38,841 nucleotides of DNA from Lachnospiraceae bacterium (GCA_017455435.1 JAFTAU010000008.1:1-38841), one strand, 5' to 3'; shown: positions 17,329 to 25,046, counted from the first letter of the stretch. The notes: generated from the sequence alone by a model not told the origin. Numbers and translations are program-made.

Positions 17329-17862
17329 TTATTCTCTCTCAATCAGATCTTTTTGAAGGTGAGGCAGAAAATGAACATTCAGGCTGCTGACAGTGTCGAT
17401 AAGACGGGTTTTGTCGAGCTCGTCATAGGTAAAGCTTTTTCTGCCGCCGTTTTTAGCCCTGTCCCAGAATTTCTTCATTTCTCTGTAAGGCATATAGTAG
17501 AATTCGTTCCTGTGCGCGTAGTACAGGATGAAAAACGCCACGCCCTGCTGCTTTTCAAAATCTTCCATAAAGGTCATCTGATGCTCGTGAACGTTTTGAA
17601 GCGTGAAAGTATCCACGTGGATTTCCTTCGCGTCAAAGCAGACCGGCACGCCCTGAACCACACCGATATAGTCAATGGTGCTCTTCTGGTCAAAATATGC
17701 CAGCGTGATATGACGGGTTTCGGCGTCGATATTTACGGGTGTAATGGGCGTAGGAATCTTTTGAATCAGCGCAAGCGAAGCCTCACGGTATCTCGCTATC
17801 GTGTGGTTCAGAAGATCCTCTAATGTAGAGCCTCTAAGGCCGTGTTTTTTCCATGTGGCCAT
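17329..17862 (-). CDS. recU: Holliday junction resolvase RecU
   Basis: 177 residues. The PD-(D/E)XK nuclease core is visible: E15 in GSTLEDLLN, D64 in KSTIDYIGVVQG and CFDAKE with D77 and K79. FFILYYAHRNEFYYMPYREM and the small C-terminal domain follow the family pattern. RecU is the Bacillota-specific resolvase that cleaves four-way junctions with RuvAB and tempers RecA. It complements the AddAB recombination nuclease encoded at the other end of the window. The ATG lies two bases after the pseudouridine synthase stop codon, and the gene abuts TIGR03960. In many relatives recU sits beside a penicillin-binding protein gene; that neighbour is absent. Confidence 0.92.
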   Translation of the reverse strand: MATWKKHGLRGSTLEDLLNHTIARYREASLALIQKIPTPITPVNIDAETRHITLAYFDQKSTIDYIGVVQGVPVCFDAKEIHVDTFTLQNVHEHQMTFMEDFEKQQGVAFFILYYAHRNEFYYMPYREMKKFWDRAKNGGRKSFTYDELDKTRLIDTVSSLNVHFLPHLQKDLIERE

Positions 17863-17864
17863 TG

Positions 17865-18809
17865 TTATCTCTGTTCAAAATCAATTCCGTGTTTTTTTAA
17901 AAATAAAGCAAAATCGGCAGGCAGGGGTGCAACAAAGGTTTTGCCGTTTAATAACAACTCATATGAATGAAGCATCTGTCTGGCTGCGTCTAAGGCGGCA
18001 TCTGATCCGTATTTCGGATCGCCGGCTATCGGGTGCCCAATGTGAGCGAGGGCGGCTCTGATCTGATGTGTTTTTCCGGTCAGAAGCCTGACCCTGACGA
18101 GGGTGTAACCTCCGCCGTAAGAAACCGGCCGGAATTCCGTGTCAATCGGCGCAGAGCCTTCTGTGGGATAGTCCGAAATACTGACTGTGTTACCGGCAGA
18201 ATCTTTTGTCAGATAGCCGCTTATGCGCCCGCTATCGATTATTCTGCCTTTTGCTGCAGCCAGGTAGAACTTTTCAGCCTTGCGGGTTCTAAGCGCCTCT
18301 GAGAGCTCCTGAAGACCTTTCAGCGTCTTTCCGGCCGTTATCAGTCCGCTGGTGTTTCTGTCCAGTCTATTGGCCACAGAAGGTGTAAAAGCCCTGAGAT
18401 CTTCGTCTGTAATCCTGCCGCTGTGATACAGATATGAAATCAGGTATTCGCAGAGTGAAACATCATTCGGCTTTGATTTTTGGGAAAGAATTCCGGCGGG
18501 TTTGTTGAGCAGGATGAAATCTTCGTCCTCGTATATTATCAGGGTTTCAAAATCAACATCATCATAAACCGGAATAGCGCCTGTGCTGCCTTCTGTGAAT
18601 TTTTCCAGAGTCTCGTCCGAGAAGAAAAGCTTTACAAGGTCGCCTTCTGACAAAAGCTCCGAGCCGGAGGCTTTTTTTCCGTTCAGAGTGATATTTTTCT
18701 TTCGCAGCATTTTATAAAGAAAAGACCTGCCGCAGCCATGCAGGTATTTTCCGAGAAACTTGTCAAATCTCTGTCCGCTTTCGCCTGATGTGATAATAAT
18801 CTCTTTCAT
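17865..18809 (-). CDS. RluA-family ribosomal large-subunit pseudouridine synthase
   Basis: 314 residues. An S4-type RNA-binding segment (about 12-65, with RFDKFLGKYLHGCGRSFLYKM and KITLNGKKASGSELL-like spacing) precedes the catalytic domain. The active-site motif is NRLDRNTSGLI with catalytic D150. GKTHQIRAALAHIGHPIAGD completes the family pattern. It should isomerise uridines in 23S rRNA in the manner of RluC or RluD; the exact target cannot be read from sequence. It begins immediately after the unknown membrane protein gene and ends two bases before recU. Confidence 0.93.
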   Translation of the reverse strand: MKEIIITSGESGQRFDKFLGKYLHGCGRSFLYKMLRKKNITLNGKKASGSELLSEGDLVKLFFSDETLEKFTEGSTGAIPVYDDVDFETLIIYEDEDFILLNKPAGILSQKSKPNDVSLCEYLISYLYHSGRITDEDLRAFTPSVANRLDRNTSGLITAGKTLKGLQELSEALRTRKAEKFYLAAAKGRIIDSGRISGYLTKDSAGNTVSISDYPTEGSAPIDTEFRPVSYGGGYTLVRVRLLTGKTHQIRAALAHIGHPIAGDPKYGSDAALDAARQMLHSYELLLNGKTFVAPLPADFALFLKKHGIDFEQR

Positions 18810-19400
18810 TTACATGCAGCTGTTTATGATGGTTTCGGTGGCGAGCTCCGTATTGCGGCCGCCATCTTCCGCCGCAGGGATGCCGTCTATACGTTTTAAA
18901 AACTCGTCGAAGTCTTTGTAGATTCTGAATGTCAGAGGCACGCCGCGTTTTTTCAGCAGGGAATTGATATGGTCCTGCGGGGCGTTTTTGTTGTCTTCCG
19001 AATCTGATGAATATCCAACGATTCCGCCCTTATACACAACGGCGAAATCCACGAGGTGTCTCTTTCCGGCAGAGTCTACTATGATGAGGTCAGAAAGCAG
19101 CATTCCGGCGTCGTCAAAATTTTTGAGCATTGCGTACTGCGACAGAGGAGCTGTTTTGAATCTGGCCATGGCAAAATAGCAGGCGGACATATTCGCAAGC
19201 GGGATGACGGATACCATGGTCGGAACCATAATGAGATTACGGAAGGTGCCGTAGATCAGATATCCCACCGCTGCCAAAACAAGCATAAAAACAGCTATGA
19301 CAAGAGCCTTTATGCCATAGTTGTTTTTCTTGTATCTAATATATCCGTAAGTACCGCGAGATATTTTTTCGTTTAGCATTTCATTAGTAAGGCGCTCCAT
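18810..19400 (-). CDS. Unknown protein with two membrane segments
   Basis: 196 residues that I do not recognise. Two hydrophobic stretches (about 30-50 and 54-78) form a membrane hairpin. A mixed alpha/beta cytoplasmic-looking domain follows (DLIIVDSAGKRHLVDFAVVYKGGIVGYSSD, then INSLLKKRGVPLTFRIYKDFDEFLKRI). The domain contains no known catalytic motif that I can see. It ends a single base before the pseudouridine synthase gene, and starts 24 bases after the coiled-coil gene. A hairpin covers its start codon, and no good ribosome site precedes the ATG. A start at the second methionine (residue 8) is possible. Composition resembles the neighbours, so recent transfer is not indicated. Confidence 0.72.
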   Translation of the reverse strand: MERLTNEMLNEKISRGTYGYIRYKKNNYGIKALVIAVFMLVLAAVGYLIYGTFRNLIMVPTMVSVIPLANMSACYFAMARFKTAPLSQYAMLKNFDDAGMLLSDLIIVDSAGKRHLVDFAVVYKGGIVGYSSDSEDNKNAPQDHINSLLKKRGVPLTFRIYKDFDEFLKRIDGIPAAEDGGRNTELATETIINSCM

Positions 19401-19416
19401 CTGCAGGAAGCGCCTT
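19389..19416. repeat. Intercistronic hairpin with the 18810-19400 start codon in its loop
   Basis: AAGGCGCT and AGCGCCTT form an 8-bp perfect stem around a 12-base loop. On minus-strand RNA the loop holds the ATG of the membrane protein gene. On the plus strand it is followed by TTTTGTTTTTT and would act as a terminator against plus-strand transcription. On the minus strand no U-run follows, so termination there is unlikely. Confidence 0.6.
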
Positions 19417-19424
19417 TTTGTTTT

Positions 19425-20012
19425 TTAGATTGAAACGTCAATCTTTCCGGCTGACGAGGCCTGATCTTCTGCCGACGCACCTTCGAGCTGAGCTCTGTTT
19501 GAAGCGACCACCTCGAGCGTGTCTGAAAGCTGTTTTATGAAGCCGTTGTAGCGGGCTTCTGTATTTGTGACGGTGCTCGTAAGAAGGTTCTGGAGCATCT
19601 TGAGCTCGTTGTCGGTGTAGGCGATGGCTCCCTGTCTGATCTGCTGAGCGTCATAATTGGCCGAGTCTACGATAGACTGTCCTTCCTGCTGTGCCTGAGC
19701 CAGTATAGCCTGGGCATTAGCCTGAGCCTGCGTGACGATGGCGTGCTCACTGATGATAATCTCTGCCTGTTTGTTTGCGTCCGCCACGATGGTGTCGGCC
19801 TTTTCTTTTGCATCGGCGAGTATCGCGTCTTTGTTGGCTATAATCTTCTGATATTTCTTGATTTCATCGGGAGTCTGCATGCGAAGCTCTACGAGCATCT
19901 CGTCTATCACGTCTTTTTCGACGACTATTTTTTTGTTTCCTGAGAAAGGCTGGGGCTTGCAGCTATCAATGTAAGTCTCGATTTCACTGATCAGTTGTTC
20001 AATTCTACTCAT
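19425..20012 (-). CDS. Coiled-coil protein, often annotated as ATPase-like or DivIVA-like
   Basis: 195 residues. An N-terminal segment is followed by a long alanine-, glutamine- and glutamate-rich helix, about residues 55-140 (KYQKIIANKDAILADAKEKA, then ANAQAILAQAQQEGQSIVD). This strongly predicts a coiled coil. The profile resembles V-type ATPase subunit E/F0 b-type stalks and DivIVA-like proteins, which explains such labels, but no ATPase motif is present. Proteins of this kind sit beside coaD in many Clostridia, with unknown function. A GAGGAG site precedes the ATG. It lies between coaD (14-base gap) and the membrane protein gene. Confidence 0.8.
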   Translation of the reverse strand: MSRIEQLISEIETYIDSCKPQPFSGNKKIVVEKDVIDEMLVELRMQTPDEIKKYQKIIANKDAILADAKEKADTIVADANKQAEIIISEHAIVTQAQANAQAILAQAQQEGQSIVDSANYDAQQIRQGAIAYTDNELKMLQNLLTSTVTNTEARYNGFIKQLSDTLEVVASNRAQLEGASAEDQASSAGKIDVSI

Positions 20013-20026
20013 AATGACTCCTCGTA

Positions 20027-20515
20027 TTATTTATATTTTTCTTTGACAAGCGGGATGATACTCTCGGGTAAAAAGTGTGAAATATCTCCGCCGAAGGAAG
20101 CAACTTCTTTTACTATGCTGGAGCTAAGGTAAGCATATTTCAGGTCTGTGGTGAGGAAAACTGTATCTATCTGCGGTGCCATGGTGCGGTTTGTCTGCGC
20201 CATCTGAAGCTCGTACTCAAAATCCGATGTTGCACGCAGCCCTCTGACAAGTATATGGGCGCCGGTTTCTTTTGCAAAATCCACTAAAAGACCTTCGAAC
20301 GTCTGTACTTTTATGTTGTTTAAGTCCGATGTAACACTCTCAATCATTTTAACACGGTCATCGGCAGAAAACAACGGATTTTTTGTCCGGTTGTTCAGTA
20401 CCGCGACTATCAGCGTGTCAAATAACTCCGAGGATCTTTTGATGATGTCAAGATGCCCGAGCGTTATGGGATCAAAGCTTCCAGGATAGATTCCTATTTT
20501 ATTGGATATGCTCAT
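20027..20515 (-). CDS. coaD: Phosphopantetheine adenylyltransferase CoaD
   Basis: 162 residues from the ATG at 20515, giving [21 protein letters not shown]. The open frame runs 57 codons further upstream, but that part lies inside rsmD and is not CoaD-like. The nucleotidyltransferase motif TLGH and the C-terminal [11 protein letters not shown] match the family, as do [18 protein letters not shown] and [13 protein letters not shown]. CoaD makes dephospho-CoA from phosphopantetheine and ATP. The start codon overlaps the rsmD stop (ATGA), and rsmD-coaD is a very common pair. Confidence 0.96.
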   Translation of the reverse strand: MSISNKIGIYPGSFDPITLGHLDIIKRSSELFDTLIVAVLNNRTKNPLFSADDRVKMIESVTSDLNNIKVQTFEGLLVDFAKETGAHILVRGLRATSDFEYELQMAQTNRTMAPQIDTVFLTTDLKYAYLSSSIVKEVASFGGDISHFLPESIIPLVKEKYK

Positions 20516-21072
20516 TCTTTGCCTCCGGCACGAAGGAACACGTGCTTGTTGGTTTTGTAGGTTTTTTCTCTTTCGATAGTATAACCGAGTTTTTCGGCAA
20601 ATGAAAAGTCTTTTTTTATATCGGATTCGACTATTATTAATGAATCGGCGGCAATCAGTCCGTATGAAATAAGGAGCGCCAGGCACTGCTCTGCGAGGTC
20701 GCTGTCATAGGGCGGATCCATAAATACCAGATCAAACTCTCCTTTTCCGCGAAGTCTGCCGAGGGCAGTTACTGCATCGCGGTCAATGAGTTCAGCCTGC
20801 GATTCAAGCCGGGTATGTAACAGATTCTCTCTAATGCATTTTACTGCTTCTTTGTCGCTCTCCACAAAAACAGCTTCTGAGGCTCCACGGCTGAGCGCCT
20901 CAATGCCAATCTGTCCGCTGCCGGAAAACAAATCAAGAAACCTCACTTCGAAAAGCTCCGGCTGGAGCATATTGAAGAGGGTTTCTTTTATGCGGTCGGT
21001 CGTGGGGCGGGTCTTCAGCCCTCGCGGAGTGACCAGTATCAATCGTTTTGCTTTACCTGCGATAACTCTCAT
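20512..21072 (-). CDS. rsmD: 16S rRNA (guanine966-N2)-methyltransferase RsmD
   Basis: 186 residues, the usual length. The N-terminal [25 protein letters not shown] is diagnostic. The SAM-binding motif I is [20 protein letters not shown] (45-64), and the catalytic MDPPY motif has DPPY at 119-122. RsmD methylates G966 (E. coli numbering) of 16S rRNA in the assembled 30S subunit. It is the first gene of the unit rsmD-coaD-coiled-coil protein, downstream of the tmRNA gene. A candidate promoter lies 24-52 bases before the ATG. Confidence 0.95.
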   Translation of the reverse strand: MRVIAGKAKRLILVTPRGLKTRPTTDRIKETLFNMLQPELFEVRFLDLFSGSGQIGIEALSRGASEAVFVESDKEAVKCIRENLLHTRLESQAELIDRDAVTALGRLRGKGEFDLVFMDPPYDSDLAEQCLALLISYGLIAADSLIIVESDIKKDFSFAEKLGYTIEREKTYKTNKHVFLRAGGKE

Positions 21073-21095
21073 AATTCACCTGAAAACACCCCGTA

Positions 21096-21124
21096 ATTTT
21101 ACATTATTATCTGCGTTTCAGCAA
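21096..21124 (-). promoter_or_regulatory. Candidate sigma-A promoter for rsmD-coaD
   Basis: Minus strand: TTGCTG at 21119-21124, a 17-base spacer and TAAAAT at 21096-21101. The -35 is weak (3 of 6) and the -10 is good (5 of 6). It lies between the tmRNA palindrome and rsmD, where a new transcript would be expected. Confidence 0.45.
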
Positions 21125-21151
21125 TAGGAAGAGGGGGATTTTATCCTCGGC

Positions 21152-21239
21152 GGTTCAACTCCCCTCAGGGCGTGCACAAGTGAAGGCACACCGCAAGGGT
21201 GTGCCTTCACTTGTGCATGGAGCTGAGGGGAGTTGAACC
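21152..21239. repeat. Large imperfect palindrome overlapping the tmRNA 3' end
   Basis: An inner perfect 20-bp stem pairs 21173-21192 with 21198-21217 around a 5-base loop. It starts at the base directly after the mature tmRNA. After a 4/5-base asymmetric internal loop, a further perfect 17-bp stem pairs 21152-21168 with 21223-21239. The outer right arm is the 3' half of the tmRNA T-arm plus the start of the acceptor strand. The left arm is therefore an inverted copy of the tmRNA end. No U-run follows on either strand, so it is not a classical terminator. Confidence 0.95.
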
Positions 21240-21564
21240 CCTGTCCGAAAATTTTTCCTTATGATTTTCTCCCATTACAGCCGGGTGTTAGGATTTCCCG
21301 AAAGGTACGTCACACGGCGGGCTGAGCCTTTCGGTAGCTTCATAAATCCAATCGACGCTCAAAGCTTTGCGCCGAAAGTTTCTCACAGTTCATGACGCCG
21401 GACAGATTGGTTGTGAGCAGCCGATAAGCCGACGGGCGGCGCTTAGGCCGCGAGTGCTACTTTTTCGTTAGCGTTTATATTTAAGATTCCATATTGATAA
21501 CGCAGCTATGGTCTGCGAATGGCTTATCATATATCCAAATCCCCGTCGAACCCGTTACAGCCCC
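21218..21564 (-). ncRNA. ssrA: Transfer-messenger RNA (tmRNA)
   Basis: The mature RNA is about 347 bases. The 5' strand GGGGCTG pairs with the 3' strand CAGCTCC to form the tRNA-like acceptor stem, with discriminator A at 21218. The T-arm is AGGGG, TTCAACT, CCCCT. GGGTTCGACGGGGATTTGG near the 5' end is the conserved tmRNA start. A reading frame in the middle encodes the tag ANEKVALAA followed by TAA, ending in the expected ALAA degron. The CCA tail is not encoded. tmRNA with SmpB frees stalled ribosomes and tags the peptide for proteolysis. It lies 14 bases behind yebC with no obvious promoter of its own. Confidence 0.96.
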
Positions 21565-21578
21565 TTTTGGGGTGGAAC

Positions 21579-22307
21579 TTATTCGTCCCAGTTGTGATAT
21601 ACGTTCTGAACATCGTCCTCTTCGTCCAGAAGGTCGAGAATCCTGTTCATATTTTTAATATCTTCCTCACTTGTGAGTGTGGTGTAGGTCTGGGGAATCA
21701 TCGTGACTTCCGCCGAAACCATTGCGACGCCTTCCTTCTCAAGATACTCGCGTACTGCCGAAAAGTCAGCCGGGTCAGTGAGTATCTCAAAGGAATCTTC
21801 CTCTTCGGAGATGTCTTCCGCTCCTGCCTCGAGCGCCATCATCATCAGATCATCGAGCTCCAGCTCACATTCTTCCTTGTCAATAATAATCTGGCCTTTC
21901 TTGTCGAACATAAACGACACGCAGCCCTGAGTGCCTATATTGCCCTGACCCTTAGTGAAAGCGTTTCTGACGTTGGCGGCGGTGCGGTTTTTGTTGTCGG
22001 TGAGCGTCTCTACGATAATAGCCGTACCGTTAGGCCCGTAGCCCTCATAAGTCGCCACGACATAATTGACGTCTCCTCCTTCGCCGGCGGCCTTTTTGAT
22101 ACTGCGGTCAATGGTGTCATTGGGCATGTTGTTGGCTTTGGCCTTTGCTATTACGTCGCGGAGCTTTGAGTTGTTGTCCGGGTCTGCGCCGCCTTCTTTT
22201 ACGGCAACAGCCAGCTCTCTGCCTATTCTGGTGAAAATTTTGCCCTTTGCGGCGTCGTTCTTTTCTTTTTTGTGCTTAATATTAGCAAACTTTGAATGTC
22301 CTGACAT
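21579..22307 (-). CDS. yebC: YebC/PmpR family protein
   Basis: 242 residues. The family start [23 protein letters not shown] is nearly invariant, and [21 protein letters not shown] and [14 protein letters not shown] follow. The acidic C-terminal tail ([17 protein letters not shown]) is typical. YebC proteins were first described as DNA-binding regulators; recent work on the family links some members to easing ribosome stalling at proline stretches. Sequence alone does not separate these roles here. The position directly before the tmRNA gene fits a translation role. The gene follows rex by 15 bases with a GGGAGAG site. Confidence 0.95.
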   Translation of the reverse strand: MSGHSKFANIKHKKEKNDAAKGKIFTRIGRELAVAVKEGGADPDNNSKLRDVIAKAKANNMPNDTIDRSIKKAAGEGGDVNYVVATYEGYGPNGTAIIVETLTDNKNRTAANVRNAFTKGQGNIGTQGCVSFMFDKKGQIIIDKEECELELDDLMMMALEAGAEDISEEEDSFEILTDPADFSAVREYLEKEGVAMVSAEVTMIPQTYTTLTSEEDIKNMNRILDLLDEEDDVQNVYHNWDE

Positions 22308-22322
22308 ATTTCTCTCCCAAAA

Positions 22323-22949
22323 TCAATTTGTATGTTTAAGCCTGTAAGAAAGTTGCATCAGACTGTCCGATAAATGTACGTTTTCGCTGTAGGCATCATC
22401 CGGCAGATGCAGATCCACGTGGGCAAAATTCCAAAAGGCCTTTATCCCGAGCCCGTACAGCCTGTCGGCAATCTCCGCCGCAGCCCCCTTTGGAATGGCG
22501 AGAACCGCTATATCGGTGGGGTGAGTCCTCACGTATTCGTCGAGCTCGCCCATGGGCCGGACTGTCATTTCTCCGGCGCGATCTCCGACCACTGAATCGT
22601 CATTATCAAAAATAGCGTTTACGTGAAAGCCTCTCTCCGCGAACTTGGGGTATCCGGCGATTGCCTTTCCCAGATTTCCTCCACCTATTATAATGAGTTG
22701 GTGAGGGATTTCAAGCCCGAGTATCGACGCTATTTCGTTTTTTAACGTCTCGACATTGTACCCGTAGCCCTGATGTCCGAAGCCGCCGAAATTATTGAGG
22801 TCTTGCCTGATCTGTGAGGCTGTAACCTTCATAATCCTGCTGAGCTCTTCGGAGGAAATGCGTTCAATCCCAGCGCTCTCCAGCTCTCCCAGATAACGGT
22901 AATACCTCGGCAGCCGCTTTATTACGGCTTTTGAAATGTATTCCTGCAT
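22323..22949 (-). CDS. rex: Redox-sensing transcriptional repressor Rex
   Basis: 208 residues. An N-terminal winged-helix domain (about 1-80, with RLPRYYRYLGELES and TASQIRQDLNNFGGFGHQGYGY) precedes a Rossmann domain with IIIGGGNLGKAI (GGGNLG at 89-94). The C-terminal helix that swaps in the dimer is present. Rex binds DNA when NAD+ is high and releases it when NADH rises, controlling fermentation and respiration genes. A near-consensus Rex site lies between its own promoter and start codon, so it very likely represses itself. It is the first gene of rex-yebC-ssrA and is divergent from the ABC-F gene. Confidence 0.96.
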   Translation of the reverse strand: MQEYISKAVIKRLPRYYRYLGELESAGIERISSEELSRIMKVTASQIRQDLNNFGGFGHQGYGYNVETLKNEIASILGLEIPHQLIIIGGGNLGKAIAGYPKFAERGFHVNAIFDNDDSVVGDRAGEMTVRPMGELDEYVRTHPTDIAVLAIPKGAAAEIADRLYGLGIKAFWNFAHVDLHLPDDAYSENVHLSDSLMQLSYRLKHTN

Positions 22950-22976
22950 GTACTCATCCTCTTTGATAATGCACGT

Positions 22977-22994
22977 TTGTTAAGAATTCTACAA
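22977..22994. promoter_or_regulatory. Rex operator
   Basis: TTGTTAAGAATTCTACAA matches the Rex consensus TTGTTAA-N4-TTAACAA, with one half perfect and the other differing at two positions. It begins a few bases downstream of the predicted rex transcription start, the classic place for a roadblock operator. A weaker half-site (TTGTCAA at 23026-23032) overlaps the rex -35. Direct autoregulation of rex is known in several Gram-positive bacteria. Confidence 0.85.
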
Positions 22995-23004
22995 CTGAGA
23001 TTTT

Positions 23005-23032
23005 AGTATATCATCAAATCCCTGCTTGTCAA
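23005..23032 (-). promoter_or_regulatory. Sigma-A promoter of rex
   Basis: Minus strand: a perfect TTGACA at 23027-23032, a 16-base spacer and TATACT at 23005-23010. The predicted start is near 22998, immediately before the Rex operator. This is the only strong promoter visible upstream of rex, yebC and the tmRNA. Confidence 0.85.
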
Positions 23033-23088
23033 TAAATTTTTAACTAATTGTAATAACAAACGACAAATGATCAAAATGCGAAGTGCGC

Positions 23089-23118
23089 TTGCCTGATTCG
23101 GCTTATTTGCATTATAAT
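23089..23118 (+). promoter_or_regulatory. Candidate promoter of the ABC-F/citC unit
   Basis: TTGCCT at 23089-23094, an 18-base spacer and a perfect TATAAT at 23113-23118. The predicted start falls near 23125, only about 11 bases before the ATG, so the leader would hold little more than the ribosome site GCGGAGG. That leaves no room for an antibiotic-type leader peptide. Divergent from the rex promoter. Confidence 0.65.
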
Positions 23119-23135
23119 ACACGGCGGAGGATGTC

Positions 23136-25046
23136 ATGCTTTTATCTGTTTCCCATATATCCAAATCATTCGGTGACAACGTCATTATTTCTGACGCCGT
23201 TTTTAATATAGATGAAAAAGAAAAAGCGGCAATAGTGGGAATTAACGGCGCGGGAAAAACCACTCTGCTGAACATTATTGCCGGAAGCTCAAAACCCGAC
23301 CTGGGCTCCGTGTTTTTATCGTCCGACAAGACCGTGGGCTATTTAAAGCAAAATCACAGTATTGACTCGGACAGCACCCTTTATGACGAAGTTTTCTTTG
23401 CAAACCGCGGGCTGATAGAGCTCGAAACAAAAATGCGCAGCCTCGAAAGGCAGATAGATATCCTGGGCGAGAACGTTCCGCCCTATATGATAAACGAATA
23501 CTCTTCCGCTTCTTCTCTTTTTGAGCAGCAAAACGGTTACGCCTACAGAAGCGAAGTGACCGGGGTTCTAAAGGGGCTCGGCTTTTCAGAAGATGATTTC
23601 GGCAAAAAAATCGACACCCTCTCCGGCGGAATGAAAACCAGAGTCTCGCTTGCAAAGCTTCTGCTCACAAAGCCTGATCTGATAATACTTGACGAGCCTA
23701 CAAACCACCTCGATGTTTCTTCCGTAAAGTGGCTTGAAAATTACCTTTATTCATATCCCGGGGCTGTGCTCACCGTCGCGCATGACAGATATTTCCTGGA
23801 CAGATTCGTCACAAAAATCATAGAGATTGAAAATACGAGGGTTTCTGTCTTTTCGGGCAATTATTCTGATTACGCCGTCAAAAAAACCATGCTTTATCAG
23901 GCTCAGCTGAAGGCCTGGGAAAAAGACAGGGCGTACATAAAGCACCAGGAAAAGGTTATCGAAAAGCTGCGTTCGTACAACAGGGAAAAATCGATTAAGC
24001 GCGCCGAAAGCAGAGTCAAGGCTCTGCAAAAGCACGAAGCTGTTGAAAAGCCCATGGGTCCTGACGACAAAATCAAGCTTACATTCAATACCGGCGGAGT
24101 CAGAAGCGGCGACAGAGTCCTGTCTGTAAAAGGCCTTTCAAAAAGCTATGGCGAGAAAGTGTTATTTAAGGATATAGATATGGAAGTCGGCCGCGGAGAA
24201 AAGATTGCCATCATCGGCGACAACGGCACCGGCAAAACCACTTTTATGAAGATACTCAATTCGCTCGCAGAGGCTGACAGCGGCGAAATCACATATGGCA
24301 GCAATGTCCTCTCCGGCTACTACGATCAGGAACAGCAGCTATTAGATGACAGTAAGCAGGTTTTTGACGAAATCAGCGACGCTTACCCGTCCATGGACAA
24401 TACAGCCATCAGGAACGCACTGGCGCTCTTTCTGTTTAAGGGTGATGACGTGTTCAAGCCGGTCAGCGCTCTTAGCGGCGGTGAACGCGCCAGACTGGCT
24501 CTCTGCAAGCTGATTCTATCGCCCTGTAATCTTCTGATGCTGGACGAGCCCACAAACCACATGGATATGGTTTCAAAGGAAATGCTGGAGAGCGCCCTTT
24601 CAAAATATGACGGCACGCTGATTTTCGTCTCCCATGACAGATATTTCATCAACAAGCTGGCCGGCCGTGTAATAGAGATTGAAAATCGGAGTTTCTGCGA
24701 TTACGCAGGCAATTATGAATACTATCTTCAAAAGAAGGAAGAAGGGCTCTACGGCGGCGCCACTGCTGTTAGTTCGGCAAAATCCGATGCCGCCTCCGAT
24801 TCAAAGCAGGAAAGGCTGCGCAAAAAGGCAGCAGAGTCCGACGCACGAAAGCTCGAGAACGAAAAGAACCGTCTGCAGGAGGAGCTCTCCCGTCTCGATG
24901 AGCGCCTCGCGGAGATTGACGAACTGTTGACCAGAGAAGAAATATACACTAATATGAATGAGTGCGGCCGCCTCGTTGATGAGCAGCTGCAGCTGAAAGA
25001 ACGTGTCGATGAACTTTTTGAACGATGGGAGCAGCTTGAGCAATGA
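23136..25046 (+). CDS. ABC-F family ATPase (YdiF/Uup-like)
   Basis: 636 residues with two ABC domains and no membrane segment. The first has GINGAGKT (35-42), LSGGMKTRVSLAKLLL and DLIILDEPTNHLD. The second has GDNGTGKT, LSGGERARLALCKLIL and LLMLDEPTNHMD. A charged interdomain linker (about 240-300) is the segment that reaches into the ribosomal E site in this family. A C-terminal coiled coil (about 555-636) is of the Uup/YdiF type. ABC-F proteins act on stalled or idle ribosomes. The long C-terminal coil argues for a housekeeping member rather than a drug-resistance protein. It is divergent from rex and overlaps citC by 4 bases. Confidence 0.93.
   Translation: MLLSVSHISKSFGDNVIISDAVFNIDEKEKAAIVGINGAGKTTLLNIIAGSSKPDLGSVFLSSDKTVGYLKQNHSIDSDSTLYDEVFFANRGLIELETKMRSLERQIDILGENVPPYMINEYSSASSLFEQQNGYAYRSEVTGVLKGLGFSEDDFGKKIDTLSGGMKTRVSLAKLLLTKPDLIILDEPTNHLDVSSVKWLENYLYSYPGAVLTVAHDRYFLDRFVTKIIEIENTRVSVFSGNYSDYAVKKTMLYQAQLKAWEKDRAYIKHQEKVIEKLRSYNREKSIKRAESRVKALQKHEAVEKPMGPDDKIKLTFNTGGVRSGDRVLSVKGLSKSYGEKVLFKDIDMEVGRGEKIAIIGDNGTGKTTFMKILNSLAEADSGEITYGSNVLSGYYDQEQQLLDDSKQVFDEISDAYPSMDNTAIRNALALFLFKGDDVFKPVSALSGGERARLALCKLILSPCNLLMLDEPTNHMDMVSKEMLESALSKYDGTLIFVSHDRYFINKLAGRVIEIENRSFCDYAGNYEYYLQKKEEGLYGGATAVSSAKSDAASDSKQERLRKKAAESDARKLENEKNRLQEELSRLDERLAEIDELLTREEIYTNMNECGRLVDEQLQLKERVDELFERWEQLEQ

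Noticed and set aside
20516..20686. 57-codon N-terminal extension of coaD
   Set aside because: The extension overlaps rsmD in another frame, is basic and non-family-like, and the ATG at 20515 gives the canonical CoaD start.
21131..21149. Small hairpin between the tmRNA palindrome and rsmD as the tmRNA terminator
   Set aside because: The stem is only about 4-6 bp and no U-run follows on the minus strand.
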